Source of the DNA: Microbacterium sp. zg-B185
GTDB taxonomy: Bacteria; Actinomycetota; Actinomycetes; Actinomycetales; Microbacteriaceae
Assembly (NCBI RefSeq): GCF_030246885.1
Contig: NZ_CP126739.1
Span: forward strand, 3,100,001-3,164,000
Direction: 5' to 3'
Length of the DNA stretch: 64,000 bases
The notes beneath the pieces are model-generated. The model was not told the DNA's origin. It did not search any database and worked only from the letters and a program-made list of their open reading frames with translations. This document shows positions 49,566 to 57,622 of this stretch, piece after piece. Numbering within the stretch: the stretch's first letter is position 1; the number at the start of each line of letters is the position of its first letter. The position numbers and the translations under genes are program-made.

Positions 49566-50366
49566 TCACGCGTCCCGCGGCTGGGCGGCATGCCGCGCGA
49601 CGAAGTCGACCACCGCGGATGCAACCTCGCGAGGCGCGGTGTAGTGGACGAGATGGCGGTGGCCGGCGACCACGACCAGTTCGGCACGATCGGCGCGGTA
49701 ACGGAGCCGATGACACCACGCAAGTCCTGCGATCGGGTCGTTGCCTCCCCTCATCACCAGGAGGGGCATCGTCAGGGCAGCCGCGCGGTCCTCGATGCGA
49801 TAGCTGACCATCTGCCGCAGCTGCGCGAAGTACCACCAGGGTGGGCAGCGCAGATAGTCGGAGAAGACCACGGCGTTGCCACTGGGCGGCTCGCCCACAG
49901 TGTCCACTGCCAGGGCGACGCACTGCGCGAGCGCCGTGCGGTGCCGGTCATCGCTGACCGGACCGATGATGACCACGTGCGAGGCGAGGTCGGGATGCTG
50001 TGCCGCCAGCTCGACCACCCATTGCGCCCCCATGGAATGCCCGACCAGGACCGCCCGAGTCAGCCCGAGCTCCTTCAGCAGCGCGGCAAGGGCAGAGGCC
50101 ATGTCGGCGACGCTGAGAGCGCCGACAGGCGCGGGCAGACCGCCGAAACCGGGGAGGTCGATGGAGTGCACGTCACTGAACGTCGCGAGTACGCGATGCA
50201 GGCGGTCGTAATAGCGGTGTGAGACGCCGATGCCGTGAATCAACACGAACGGCGGCAGCTCCCTGGCGCGACCTTCAGACGACTGGACGCGGAACGCGAG
50301 GTCTCCGACCTGATGCCGGCGAGACTCGGGAACGGTCAGACGTTGGTCCGTGCCCGCGCCGCTCAC
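49566..50366 (-). CDS. Alpha/beta hydrolase
   Basis: A 266-residue alpha/beta hydrolase: FVLIHGIGVSHRYYDRLHRVL, VHSIDLPGFGGLPAP, nucleophile elbow VGHSMGAQW (Ser about residue 119), acid strand MPLLVMRGGNDPIAG, and the final His in AGHRHLVHYTAP. Substrate unknown. The GTG start overlaps the stop of the YihY gene by four bases (50363-50366), so the two are coupled. Confidence 0.9.
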   Translation of the reverse strand: MSGAGTDQRLTVPESRRHQVGDLAFRVQSSEGRARELPPFVLIHGIGVSHRYYDRLHRVLATFSDVHSIDLPGFGGLPAPVGALSVADMASALAALLKELGLTRAVLVGHSMGAQWVVELAAQHPDLASHVVIIGPVSDDRHRTALAQCVALAVDTVGEPPSGNAVVFSDYLRCPPWWYFAQLRQMVSYRIEDRAAALTMPLLVMRGGNDPIAGLAWCHRLRYRADRAELVVVAGHRHLVHYTAPREVASAVVDFVARHAAQPRDA

Positions 50367-51472
50367 CGCGGTCCGCTCGAGGGTGTTCGGTCATCTGCGT
50401 CGCTCTGGTCGCCGGCACCGGGCTCGTGCTGTTCACGGATACGCCGTCCCTCCGCGACATCCTTCTCCTCCTTCGCTGCAACCTTGTCGCTCTTGCGCGT
50501 GTCTCGCGGCGGCAGCTGGATCTCCTCCTCGGCCGCGATTCCCGCCTGCAGCTGACGCCCGCGCTCCATCTCGGCATCGAACTCCGCGCCGAACAGCAGA
50601 GCCAGGTTCGCGATCCACAGCCAAAGGAGGAACACGATGATGCCGGCCAGGGAGCCGTACGTGCGGTCGTAATTGGAGAAGTTGGCGATGTAGAAGCCGA
50701 AGGCCACGGTCGCGAGCACCAGCACCAGGATCGCCAGCAGCGCCCCGAGGCTCATCCACCGGAACTTCGGCTGCTTGGCATTGGGCGTCGCGTAGTAGAG
50801 GATCGCGACCATCAGGACGACGATGAAGGCGAGCACCGGCCACTTCGCAATGGACCAGATGGTCTGTGCCACGTCACCGATGCCGAGCGCCCCGCCGACC
50901 GCCTCGGTGACCGGACCGGAAATCACGAGGATGATCACCGCCACCAGAATCAGGACGATCCCGACCACCGTCACCAGCAGCTGAGCCGGCTTCAGCTTCC
51001 AGAACGGACGGCCCTCCTCGATCTCATAGATGCGGTTCATGGCCCGGCTGAAGGCTCCGATGTAGCCGGAGGCGGACCAGATGGCCAGAACCACGCCGCT
51101 GATCAAGGCGACGCCGGCAGCCGGGGAGCTTGCCAGCTGTTCGATCGGACCGCGGATCGCGTCCGCCGTGTCGGCGGGGACCACCTGCCCGACGATCTCG
51201 AGGATGGCGTCGCTGGCCGCCCCACCCTGCCCGAACACACCGAGCAGGGAGAAGATGGCGACCAGGCCGGGGAACAGGGACAGGACCGAATAGTAGGTGA
51301 GCGCCGCGGCGATGTCGGGGCACTCATCCGATGAGAACTCACGGATCGTCTTGCCGAAGACGTACTTCCAAGAGCGCTTCTGCAGGTCTGCGGGCGAATC
51401 CGGCTTGGCGGGGTGTTCCGGGTCCGGCGCACCCTTGTCACGGGCGGCTTTCGCGGAGGTGTCTGTGCTCAT
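50363..51472 (-). CDS. YihY/BrkB family membrane protein
   Basis: A 369-residue protein with six predicted membrane segments and the YihY/virulence-factor-BrkB domain: REFSSDECPDIAAALTYYSVLSLFPGLVAIF, SAFSRAMNRIYEIEEGRPFWKLK (here with GYIGAFSRAM), and RTYGSLAGIIVFLLWLWIANLALLFGAEFDAE. The cytoplasmic C-terminal tail of about 60 residues is charged. The old name ribonuclease BN is not supported for this family. It is first of a pair with the hydrolase. Confidence 0.92.
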   Translation of the reverse strand: MSTDTSAKAARDKGAPDPEHPAKPDSPADLQKRSWKYVFGKTIREFSSDECPDIAAALTYYSVLSLFPGLVAIFSLLGVFGQGGAASDAILEIVGQVVPADTADAIRGPIEQLASSPAAGVALISGVVLAIWSASGYIGAFSRAMNRIYEIEEGRPFWKLKPAQLLVTVVGIVLILVAVIILVISGPVTEAVGGALGIGDVAQTIWSIAKWPVLAFIVVLMVAILYYATPNAKQPKFRWMSLGALLAILVLVLATVAFGFYIANFSNYDRTYGSLAGIIVFLLWLWIANLALLFGAEFDAEMERGRQLQAGIAAEEEIQLPPRDTRKSDKVAAKEEKDVAEGRRIREQHEPGAGDQSDADDRTPSSGPR

Positions 51473-51661
51473 GTGTGTCTCCCGAATGGGCTGTGCCGAG
51501 GCGTTGAGAGAGCCGCCGCCGGTCTACGGTGCCGATCCGCGGGATCGGTGAGCCCCTTTTCTACGCGTCCGAGCTGACTCCGGTTCCGCCCTTGCCAAAC
51601 CGTCCACGCGCAAGTAAAAGGGTCTCCCCGCACCGACCACACAGCGGCGGCGCGACGGCTG

Positions 51662-52225
51662 CTATCGCGGCAGCACTGTCAGAACCCGCTGGATGTGCTC
51701 GCGGAAGTCAGCCATGAAGCTGTGCAGGAACTGCTCCGTGTCCGGGTCGGACACCGAGCCGTCCTCGCTGAAGACCTCGGGGGAGAACTGGATGTACGCC
51801 TCGGGTGCGGTCATCTGGCGGGCGTTGCAGAAGCTGAGGACCCCACGAAGGCTCTGCTGCGCGACGGCCGTTCCGATCGACCCGACCGATGCCCCGATCA
51901 CGGCGGCGGGAATGTGATCGAAGGAGTTCTCCCCCCAGGGGCGGGACGCCCAGTCGATCGCGTTCTTCAGTCCCCCCGGAATGGAGCGGTTGTATTCGGG
52001 TGTGACGAACAGCACGGCCTGGGTGGCGGCGATCGCCTGCTTGAGCTGCCTCGCGACGGGCGGATAGTCCGCGTCGTAGTCCTGGCTGTAGAGCGGCAGG
52101 TCACGGATCGGGAGCTCGGTGAACTCCAGATCATCGGGCGACAAGCGGATGAGCGCTCTGGAGAGGATTCGATTGATCGAGGTGGAGGACAGGCTCCCGA
52201 CGAAGTAGCCGACTCGGTAGGACAT
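51662..52225 (-). CDS. NADPH-dependent FMN reductase
   Basis: A 187-residue flavodoxin-like protein: VGYFVGSLSSTSINRILSRAL phosphate-binding loop, FTELPIRDLPLYSQDYD, and the signature VLFVTPEYNRSIPGGLKNAIDWASRP. It reduces FMN, quinones or chromate-like acceptors with NAD(P)H and fits an oxidative-stress role. It is a single gene with no overlap. Confidence 0.93.
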   Translation of the reverse strand: MSYRVGYFVGSLSSTSINRILSRALIRLSPDDLEFTELPIRDLPLYSQDYDADYPPVARQLKQAIAATQAVLFVTPEYNRSIPGGLKNAIDWASRPWGENSFDHIPAAVIGASVGSIGTAVAQQSLRGVLSFCNARQMTAPEAYIQFSPEVFSEDGSVSDPDTEQFLHSFMADFREHIQRVLTVLPR

Positions 52226-52308
52226 GGTTGCTCCCTGACTCAGTGCTCCCCTGAGGTCATTGTCGCCCCGAGGCCATCAGCACAACACCCCGCCGCCGCG
52301 CAATCGAT

Positions 52309-52578
52309 TCAGGAGGGTCCGGCGGCCTCGAGTGCGAATGCCGCAGCGGATGCGGCGATTTCCGTCAGCGCTTCACGCAGGCTGTTGAAGCAGCTGACGT
52401 CCCTGCGGCCGCGCACCCACAGCACGTAGACGCGGTGATCTTTGCACTCCAGGTATGCGACGACGCGATGAGGATCGTTCTCGGCGAGCCGGGTGTCGCG
52501 GGCGACCCACGCGCCGTCGCCTATCCAGACGAGCTCCGGTGAGCTCTTCCGTTCGGCTGAGAGTTGACCGGTCGACAT
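52309..52578 (-). CDS. Hypothetical protein (89 aa)
   Basis: An 89-residue soluble protein with an AWVARDTRLAENDPHRVVAYLECKDHRVYVLWVRG core, which suggests a small beta sheet, followed by a FNSLREALTEIAASAAAFALEA helix. No family is recognised. Its coding frame has genome-typical third-position GC. It lies between the FMN reductase and CtaG genes on the same strand. Confidence 0.7.
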   Translation of the reverse strand: MSTGQLSAERKSSPELVWIGDGAWVARDTRLAENDPHRVVAYLECKDHRVYVLWVRGRRDVSCFNSLREALTEIAASAAAFALEAAGPS

Positions 52579-52650
52579 TTCAGCCTCCTCGAGCGGGCCC
52601 CCGCGGTCCGTGGGGTCTCAGTGCCCAGGGTGCCCGGACCCGCGGGCGGA

Positions 52651-53487
52651 TCACGACGGGCTTGACTCCGGGGCGGTTCGGCGGTAGTCGCTGCGGAACC
52701 GCCCCCACGGCCCTCTCGCGGCACGATCGAGTCGACGCCCGGTGTCGCGGTACCAGAGCGCACAGAGAACGGTGAGCATCACGGCGTCCACGACGCCGCC
52801 CGCGTAGTACATCAGCTGCGCGGCGGATTGCGCGACCGCAGCGTCGACGCCGGAGGGCGGATCGGCGTAGATCACCTTCGCCAGGATGCTGTGGGCTGCG
52901 AGGAAGAGCATCAGCACCCCGGCGCGCACCGGGTAGGCGGCGCGATGGGGCGCGGGATCCATCGGGATCACCGCAGCGGTGAAGAGGTATCCGGCCAGCA
53001 GGAAATGCGCCGACATCGCCACCTGGGCGAGCGGGTTCTGATGAATCAGCGCAGCGAGGTCCGTCGTGTACAGCACCCACATGCCCCCGATGTTCAGGAC
53101 GGCCGCGAGCGGGAGTGCGCACGCGACCCGCGCCGGCCGGCTGGACAGCAGGCGCACGAGCCGGCGGGCGGGTGTGACATGCAGCGACCGCAGGGCGAGC
53201 GTCACCGGCGCCGCGATGACCAGAAGCAGAGGCGCGACCATACCGACCAGCAGATGCACGCCCATGTGTGCGACGAAGTCGTCGTGCGCGGCGGCCGCGA
53301 GCGGACCGACGAATCCGGCGGCCGCGGCAAGCACGCCCGCCAGCCAGGCTGCCGTGCGCCACCATGGCCATGGTCGAGCCCGCTGCCACTGGATCCACGC
53401 TCCACCGAGGTACATCGCCGCGGCCAGAACGATGGGGACGGCCAGGAGCAGATCGGGATTCAGCGACGCGCTGGAGCCGTGGTGCAT
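52651..53487 (-). CDS. Cytochrome c oxidase assembly protein, CtaG (caa3 type)
   Basis: A 278-residue membrane protein with about seven hydrophobic segments and the caa3_CtaG domain. It has DDFVAHMGVHLLVGMVAPLLLV, the His-rich AMSAHFLLAGYLFTAAVIPMDP, and LMLFLAAHSILAKVIYADP. Homologues are needed for caa3 oxidase assembly and probably handle copper. No oxidase genes are nearby. It sits six bases after the DUF2243 gene in the same operon. Confidence 0.9.
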   Translation of the reverse strand: MHHGSSASLNPDLLLAVPIVLAAAMYLGGAWIQWQRARPWPWWRTAAWLAGVLAAAAGFVGPLAAAAHDDFVAHMGVHLLVGMVAPLLLVIAAPVTLALRSLHVTPARRLVRLLSSRPARVACALPLAAVLNIGGMWVLYTTDLAALIHQNPLAQVAMSAHFLLAGYLFTAAVIPMDPAPHRAAYPVRAGVLMLFLAAHSILAKVIYADPPSGVDAAVAQSAAQLMYYAGGVVDAVMLTVLCALWYRDTGRRLDRAARGPWGRFRSDYRRTAPESSPS

Positions 53488-53493
53488 GCCGCG

Positions 53494-54006
53494 TCACTCC
53501 ACCCGTCCGGCGCGCGGTCGGGTGCGCACGGTCACCACGATGCCGGCGACCACGAGCAGCGCCGCAATGACGTTCCAGACCATGTCGTAGAGCAGAAGAT
53601 CGGGAACGTACCGGATCTGATGCAGTCCGAAGAGCTTGTGCTGAACGATGCCGTCGTACAGCTGGAATCCCCCGGCGCCCAGGAGCACCCCGCCCCACCA
53701 CCGTGCCTGCCGGAATGCATCGCGCCGGCGCAGGTCCGCGAGCAGGAACAGGCCGCCGATCGTCGCGCCCCAGCTCAGGGCGTGGAAGAGCCCGTCCGAG
53801 ACCAGACCGAGAGCGGGCGTCCCGCGATCGTAGAAGTGATGCCAGTGCAGAATCTGGTGGAAGACCGCCTCATCGACGAACGCGACCAGGCCCACACCGA
53901 ACAAGATGCCGGAGATCAGGTTGCGGCCGGACATCGCCGCGCGCGCCCGATCCCGGACTGCTGCGGCGTCGCCCGCACTCGAACCGGCGTTTCCAGGGAT
54001 GGACAA
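53494..54006 (-). CDS. DUF2243 domain membrane protein
   Basis: A 170-residue protein with four hydrophobic segments and the DUF2243 signature: GILFGVGLVAFVDEAVFHQILHWHHFYDRG, SDGLFHALSWGATIGGLFLL and FQLYDGIVQHKLFGLHQIRY. The conserved His-rich helices suggest haem or metal binding. Its frequent partner is CtaG, as here. Function not established. It starts two bases after the shortened DUF2231 gene. Confidence 0.9.
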   Translation of the reverse strand: MSIPGNAGSSAGDAAAVRDRARAAMSGRNLISGILFGVGLVAFVDEAVFHQILHWHHFYDRGTPALGLVSDGLFHALSWGATIGGLFLLADLRRRDAFRQARWWGGVLLGAGGFQLYDGIVQHKLFGLHQIRYVPDLLLYDMVWNVIAALLVVAGIVVTVRTRPRAGRVE

Positions 54007-54008
54007 GG

Positions 54009-54197
54009 TCAGCGGAGTCCTTCGGCCTGGGTCTTCTCCTCAGCGACCCGAACGCCGTACGTGTAGGCGAGCTTGCCGCCCAGCCACCCGGACACTCCCA
54101 CCCCGATCGTCACCAGGATGGGATGGAACGGGTGGCCGTACGGCCCGGCCACTGCCGTCCGCGGGTGCTTGGTCTGTGTGCGTGTGTTCGGGTCCAT
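54009..54197 (-). CDS. Short DUF2231-like protein, probably internally deleted
   Basis: A 62-residue protein that joins the two ends of a DUF2231 protein: the N-terminal GPYGHPFHPILVTI and the C-terminal GVSGWLGGKLAYTYGVRVAEE. Full-length relatives are about 150-180 residues with several membrane helices between these points. The frame is open and has a ribosome site (GGAG), so it may be a stable mini-protein or a decaying gene. It is first in the operon with DUF2243 and CtaG. Confidence 0.72.
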   Translation of the reverse strand: MDPNTRTQTKHPRTAVAGPYGHPFHPILVTIGVGVSGWLGGKLAYTYGVRVAEEKTQAEGLR

Positions 54198-54208
54198 GCT
54201 TCGCTGCT

Positions 54209-54250
54209 CCAGTCAGAAGGGACTGAGATCCAGTCAGAAGGGACTGAGAT
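54209..54250. repeat. 21-bp perfect tandem duplication in leader
   Basis: The 21-base unit beginning CCAGTCAGAAGGGACTGAG is present twice in succession (54209-54229 and 54230-54250). It lies between a likely minus-strand -10 box (TAGCGT, complement at 54258-54263) and the DUF2231-like ATG, so it is probably transcribed as part of the 5' leader. Each unit contains the small inverted pair CAGTC/GACTG, so two small hairpins could form. Confidence 0.85.
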
Positions 54251-54461
54251 CGCACCGACGCTAGGACCGGGGTTCCGATTGTCCCAAGGGCTTGACAGCG
54301 TGAAGCACGGCCGTCTGGAGACCCCCGCTGGCCGCGGGCATCCGCCAGTCGGCTTCACCGCGCGATCCGCGGTCGCTGCGCTTGCACGCGATGCAGGAAT
54401 GGCGCAACCCCCTCCGGCCGAGGCGCGGACTGAGTAATGCTGGGTTCCCTGGAGGTGCGCT

Positions 54462-55604
54462 ATGAAGGCGATGGTCTACCGCGGTCCGTACAAGATGCGC
54501 GTCGAGGAGAAGCCCGACCCGAGGCTGGAGCACCCGAACGACGCGATCGTCCGAGTCGAGCTGGCCTCGATCTGCGGTTCCGATCTGCACCTGTACCACG
54601 GCATGATGCCGGACACGCGGATCGGCCATACCTTCGGTCACGAGTTCATCGGGACCATCGAAGAGGTCGGCTCCTCCGTGCAGAACGTCAACGTCGGGGA
54701 CCGCGTGATGGTCCCCTTCAATATCTATTGCGGCTCGTGCTTCTTCTGCGCTCGCGGCCTGTATTCCAACTGCCACAACGTCAACCCGAACGCGACCGCC
54801 GTCGGCGGCATCTACGGGTACTCGCACACGAGCGGCGGCTACGACGGCGGCCAAGCGGAGCGCGTCCGGGTTCCGTTCGCGGACGTCGGCCCCTCCGTCA
54901 TCCCGGAGGGGATCAGCGACGAGAACGCCCTCCTGCTGACGGATGCCTTCTCCACCGGCTACTTCGGGGCCCAGCTGGCGGACATCGTCGAGGGTGACAC
55001 CGCGGTGGTCTTCGGGGCGGGGCCGGTCGGTCTTGCAGCCGCGCGGTCCTGCTGGCTCATGGGCGCCGGCCGCGTCATCGTCGTGGACTACCTGGACTAC
55101 CGGCTCGAGAAGGCGAAGTCCTTCGCGTTCGCCGAGACGGTCAACTTCGGGCAGGTGGGCGACATCGTTCGCCACCTCAAGCGCGCCACCGATGGCCTCG
55201 GCGCTGACGTCGCGATCGATGCGGTCGGTGCCGAAGCCGACGGCCACGTCATCCAGCATGTGACCTCGGCGAAACTGAAGTTGCAGGGGGGTTCCCCGGT
55301 TGCTCTGAACTGGGCGATCGACTCGGTCCGCAAAGGGGGGACCGTCTCGGTGATGGGCGCGTACGGACCCCTGTTCAGCGCCGTGAAATTCGGTGACGCG
55401 ATGAACAAGGGCCTCACCATCCGGACGAATCAGGCTCCCGTGAAGCGACAGTGGCCGCGGCTCTGGGAGCACATCCGCAACGGCATCATCACGCCGAGCG
55501 ACCTGATCACGCACCGCATCCCGCTGGACGAGATCGCCGAGGGCTATCACGTCTTCTCGTCGAAGCTCGATGACTGCATCAAGACGGTCGTCACGCCGAA
55601 CTGA
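54462..55604 (+). CDS. Zinc-dependent alcohol dehydrogenase (formaldehyde dehydrogenase-like)
   Basis: A 380-residue medium-chain dehydrogenase. The catalytic zinc residues are in ASICGSDLHLYHG and FGHEFIGTIEE. The structural-zinc loop YCGSCFFCARGLYSNC is complete, and the NAD motif is VVFGAGPVGLAAARSC. The long insertion after the zinc loop (GIYGYSHTSGGYDGGQAERVRVP) is typical of glutathione-independent formaldehyde dehydrogenase-like enzymes. The start ATG has GGAGG upstream. It is followed by a hypothetical membrane-tail protein, probably in the same operon. Confidence 0.92.
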   Translation: MKAMVYRGPYKMRVEEKPDPRLEHPNDAIVRVELASICGSDLHLYHGMMPDTRIGHTFGHEFIGTIEEVGSSVQNVNVGDRVMVPFNIYCGSCFFCARGLYSNCHNVNPNATAVGGIYGYSHTSGGYDGGQAERVRVPFADVGPSVIPEGISDENALLLTDAFSTGYFGAQLADIVEGDTAVVFGAGPVGLAAARSCWLMGAGRVIVVDYLDYRLEKAKSFAFAETVNFGQVGDIVRHLKRATDGLGADVAIDAVGAEADGHVIQHVTSAKLKLQGGSPVALNWAIDSVRKGGTVSVMGAYGPLFSAVKFGDAMNKGLTIRTNQAPVKRQWPRLWEHIRNGIITPSDLITHRIPLDEIAEGYHVFSSKLDDCIKTVVTPN

Positions 55605-55634
55605 CGGCGCGGCCCCGAACCGCGAAGGAACGAC

Positions 55635-56198
55635 ATGCCCTACACATCCGAAAAGCCCGGCGCCACACCGAGCGCCGCAGAGTTGCGCGCCCGCATCCCG
55701 GGCTGGGGGGTCGACCTGGACCCCGCTGACCGACCGGCGTTCCCACGCGAGCAGCCCGGCATCGTCACGGGCGCGCACTGGGATCTGCCTCCCCAGCAGC
55801 CCGACCCGGGCCGACGCGAGAAATCAGTGGAGCACCTGCGGCTCACTCCGGTGTTCGGAACCGCACAGCCCCTGAAGGGACTGGCCGGAGTCATCCGCAG
55901 GTACGCCTACGACACCTACAGCGAAGGCCAGGCGGCGCACTGGCTGTTGCTGATTCTCGGCGACCGAGTGGACGCGATGACGGCGCATGTGAAGTCCTTC
56001 GCCACCCGGCGGCCCGACAATCCGATCACGGAGAGCGGCGTCCTGGGCGAGCGCGGCCACCGTCCGCTGTCCTCGCGCGTCGGGCGTGGACGCGTCGATC
56101 TGAAGCACGCGTGGCTGGACCCCGTGCTGGTGTGGGGGCCGTGGCTGCTGGCCGGGGTCATCGCGATCCGGGCGCTGGTCCGGATCGCGCGGCGATGA
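55635..56198 (+). CDS. Hypothetical protein with C-terminal membrane segment
   Basis: A 187-residue protein of unknown function. The N-terminal half is polar and Pro-rich (AELRARIPGWGVDLDPADRP). The middle has QPLKGLAGVIRRYAYDTYSEGQAAHWLLLILGDRVDAM. The end is a membrane helix (LVWGPWLLAGVIAIRALVRIARR). It follows the alcohol dehydrogenase by 30 bases with an AAGGAA ribosome site, so the two are likely co-transcribed. No known domain is recognised. Confidence 0.82.
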   Translation: MPYTSEKPGATPSAAELRARIPGWGVDLDPADRPAFPREQPGIVTGAHWDLPPQQPDPGRREKSVEHLRLTPVFGTAQPLKGLAGVIRRYAYDTYSEGQAAHWLLLILGDRVDAMTAHVKSFATRRPDNPITESGVLGERGHRPLSSRVGRGRVDLKHAWLDPVLVWGPWLLAGVIAIRALVRIARR

Positions 56199-56212
56199 GC
56201 TCGCCGGTCCAG

Positions 56213-56563
56213 TCACACGGGCTGGGCTGCGGCTTCGTCGGCCGCAATCCGGGAAGGTTCGGTGTCGAACTCTTCGGCGACCAGCATGATGCCGCCGGAC
56301 GAGTTGGCGGAACGCGCAAGCTGCATGATCCACTCGCGGCTCAGCTCCACCGGCTCGGGGTCCTCGAACACGAACCGCAACGGGATGGACGGATGCAGCC
56401 AGATCGTCGTGCGCCCCGGGGCCTCATCGACGGAGTGCCGCCACGAAAGCGTGAAGCTCTCGCTGCGCCGAAGCTTGGTCGCGATGACCGCCTTCACGTG
56501 CGCGAGTGCGCGGTCTTCGATGTGGATCGCCGTGTCGGATCCACCGTAGTAGATGGTGCCCAC
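56213..56563 (-). CDS. DUF7882-like small protein, copy 3
   Basis: A 116-residue paralogue of the proteins at 14273 and 14776, and nearest to copy 1: GTIYYGGSDTAIHIEDRALAH, IATKLRRSESFTLSWRH, TIWLHPSIPLRFVFEDPEP and SREWIMQLARSANSSGGIMLVAEEFDT. The C-terminal tail of copy 1 is nearly absent. TACGGT lies six bases before the GTG at 56563, so all three copies look leaderless. It is divergent from the SDR gene. A longer reading upstream overlaps the SDR and is rejected. Confidence 0.82.
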   Translation of the reverse strand: MGTIYYGGSDTAIHIEDRALAHVKAVIATKLRRSESFTLSWRHSVDEAPGRTTIWLHPSIPLRFVFEDPEPVELSREWIMQLARSANSSGGIMLVAEEFDTEPSRIAADEAAAQPV

Positions 56564-56683
56564 CCCGTCACCGTACGCCGACTGCTCCAGTTGTGCCAGT
56601 GCCGACGCGCCCCCATATAGCGACTGGTACGCGGCTTGGCAAGGGGCGCTGCGAGCGCCGCACGAGTCCCTGAGGATGACGGG

Positions 56684-57622
56684 ATGAGCGAGAAGGAAAG
56701 CGTGCACGGCAAGACGATCGTGATCACCGGTGCCTCCAGCGGCATCGGCCGGGGAGCCGCCGTCCGCCTGAGCGACCTCGGCGCCAACGTGGTGGTGGCG
56801 GCTCGTCGCGGCCAGGTCCTGGAGCAGCTGGCCGGCGAGATCGCGGAGCGCGGAGGGATCGCCGTCCCGGTGGCCACGGATGTGAGCGCCGCTCCAGACA
56901 TCGCACGGCTGACCGCCACCGCGGTCGACCGCTTCGGGCGGATCGACGTCTGGGTGAACAACGTCGGGATCGGAGCGCTCGGACCGTTCTGGGACGTGCC
57001 CGTGGAAGCCCACGCTCGCGTGATCGACGTGAACGTCAACGGCCTCCTCTATGGGGCACACGCGGCGCTGCGCCGGTTCCTGGCACAGGGCAGCGGCGTC
57101 CTGATAAACGTCGGGTCTGTGGAGAGCGAACTCCCGCTGGCCTACCTGTCCTCTTACGCGGCGTCCAAAGCCGCGGTGCTCAGCTTGAGCAGGACTCTGA
57201 ACGAGGAGCTCCGCCTGGCCGGAGTCTCCGAGACCATCAAAGTCGGCACCATCATGCCCTGGGCCGTGGACACGCCCTGGTGGGACCACGCTGCCAACTA
57301 CACCGGACATGCGCCTCGGATGGCGGCGATGGACGACCCCGGTATTGTCGTCGACGCGATCGTGGCAGCCTGTACCGATCCCAAGGAGGAACACCCGGTG
57401 GGAGGGAAAGCCCGCGTCGCGAACATCTCGCACCGGATCTTCCCCGACCTCACGGAACGGCTGTCCGCGAAGACCGTCGACGCCGAGCGGCAGCGCGGCT
57501 TTCCGCGGCCGCACACTCAGGGCTCGATCTTCGCGCCCACCGAGGCGGGCACGGCGGTCGAAGGCGGTGTGCGCGACCGGATGAAGCGCGAGGACGCCGC
57601 ACGCGCCAGGACCCGGTCATGA
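56684..57622 (+). CDS. SDR family oxidoreductase
   Basis: A 312-residue short-chain dehydrogenase: cofactor motif TGASSGIGRGAAVRL, NNVGIGALGPF (Asn of the NAG motif), catalytic Ser in INVGSVESEL, and Tyr/Lys in SSYAASKAAVLSL. A C-terminal extension of about 60 residues after the Rossmann core is typical of the DltE/sepiapterin-like group. I chose the ATG at 56684, with GAGGA upstream, over a start 16 codons earlier that lacks a ribosome site. It overlaps the MBL-fold gene by ATGA, so the two act in one pathway or transcript. Confidence 0.9.
   Translation: MSEKESVHGKTIVITGASSGIGRGAAVRLSDLGANVVVAARRGQVLEQLAGEIAERGGIAVPVATDVSAAPDIARLTATAVDRFGRIDVWVNNVGIGALGPFWDVPVEAHARVIDVNVNGLLYGAHAALRRFLAQGSGVLINVGSVESELPLAYLSSYAASKAAVLSLSRTLNEELRLAGVSETIKVGTIMPWAVDTPWWDHAANYTGHAPRMAAMDDPGIVVDAIVAACTDPKEEHPVGGKARVANISHRIFPDLTERLSAKTVDAERQRGFPRPHTQGSIFAPTEAGTAVEGGVRDRMKREDAARARTRS

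Noticed and set aside
50363..51472. Ribonuclease BN
   Set aside because: This historical name for YihY proteins is not supported. The protein is a six-span membrane protein without nuclease motifs.
39187..54299. Recurring GGGCTTGACRGC sequence (39187, 46525, 54288) as a shared promoter
   Set aside because: Its direction does not lead into a gene at these sites and no consistent -10 box follows, so it may be a chance or repeat-related match.
56213..57514. 433-residue version of the third DUF7882-like protein
   Set aside because: The extension covers the SDR gene on the opposite strand. The common family start and a -10 box lie at 56563.
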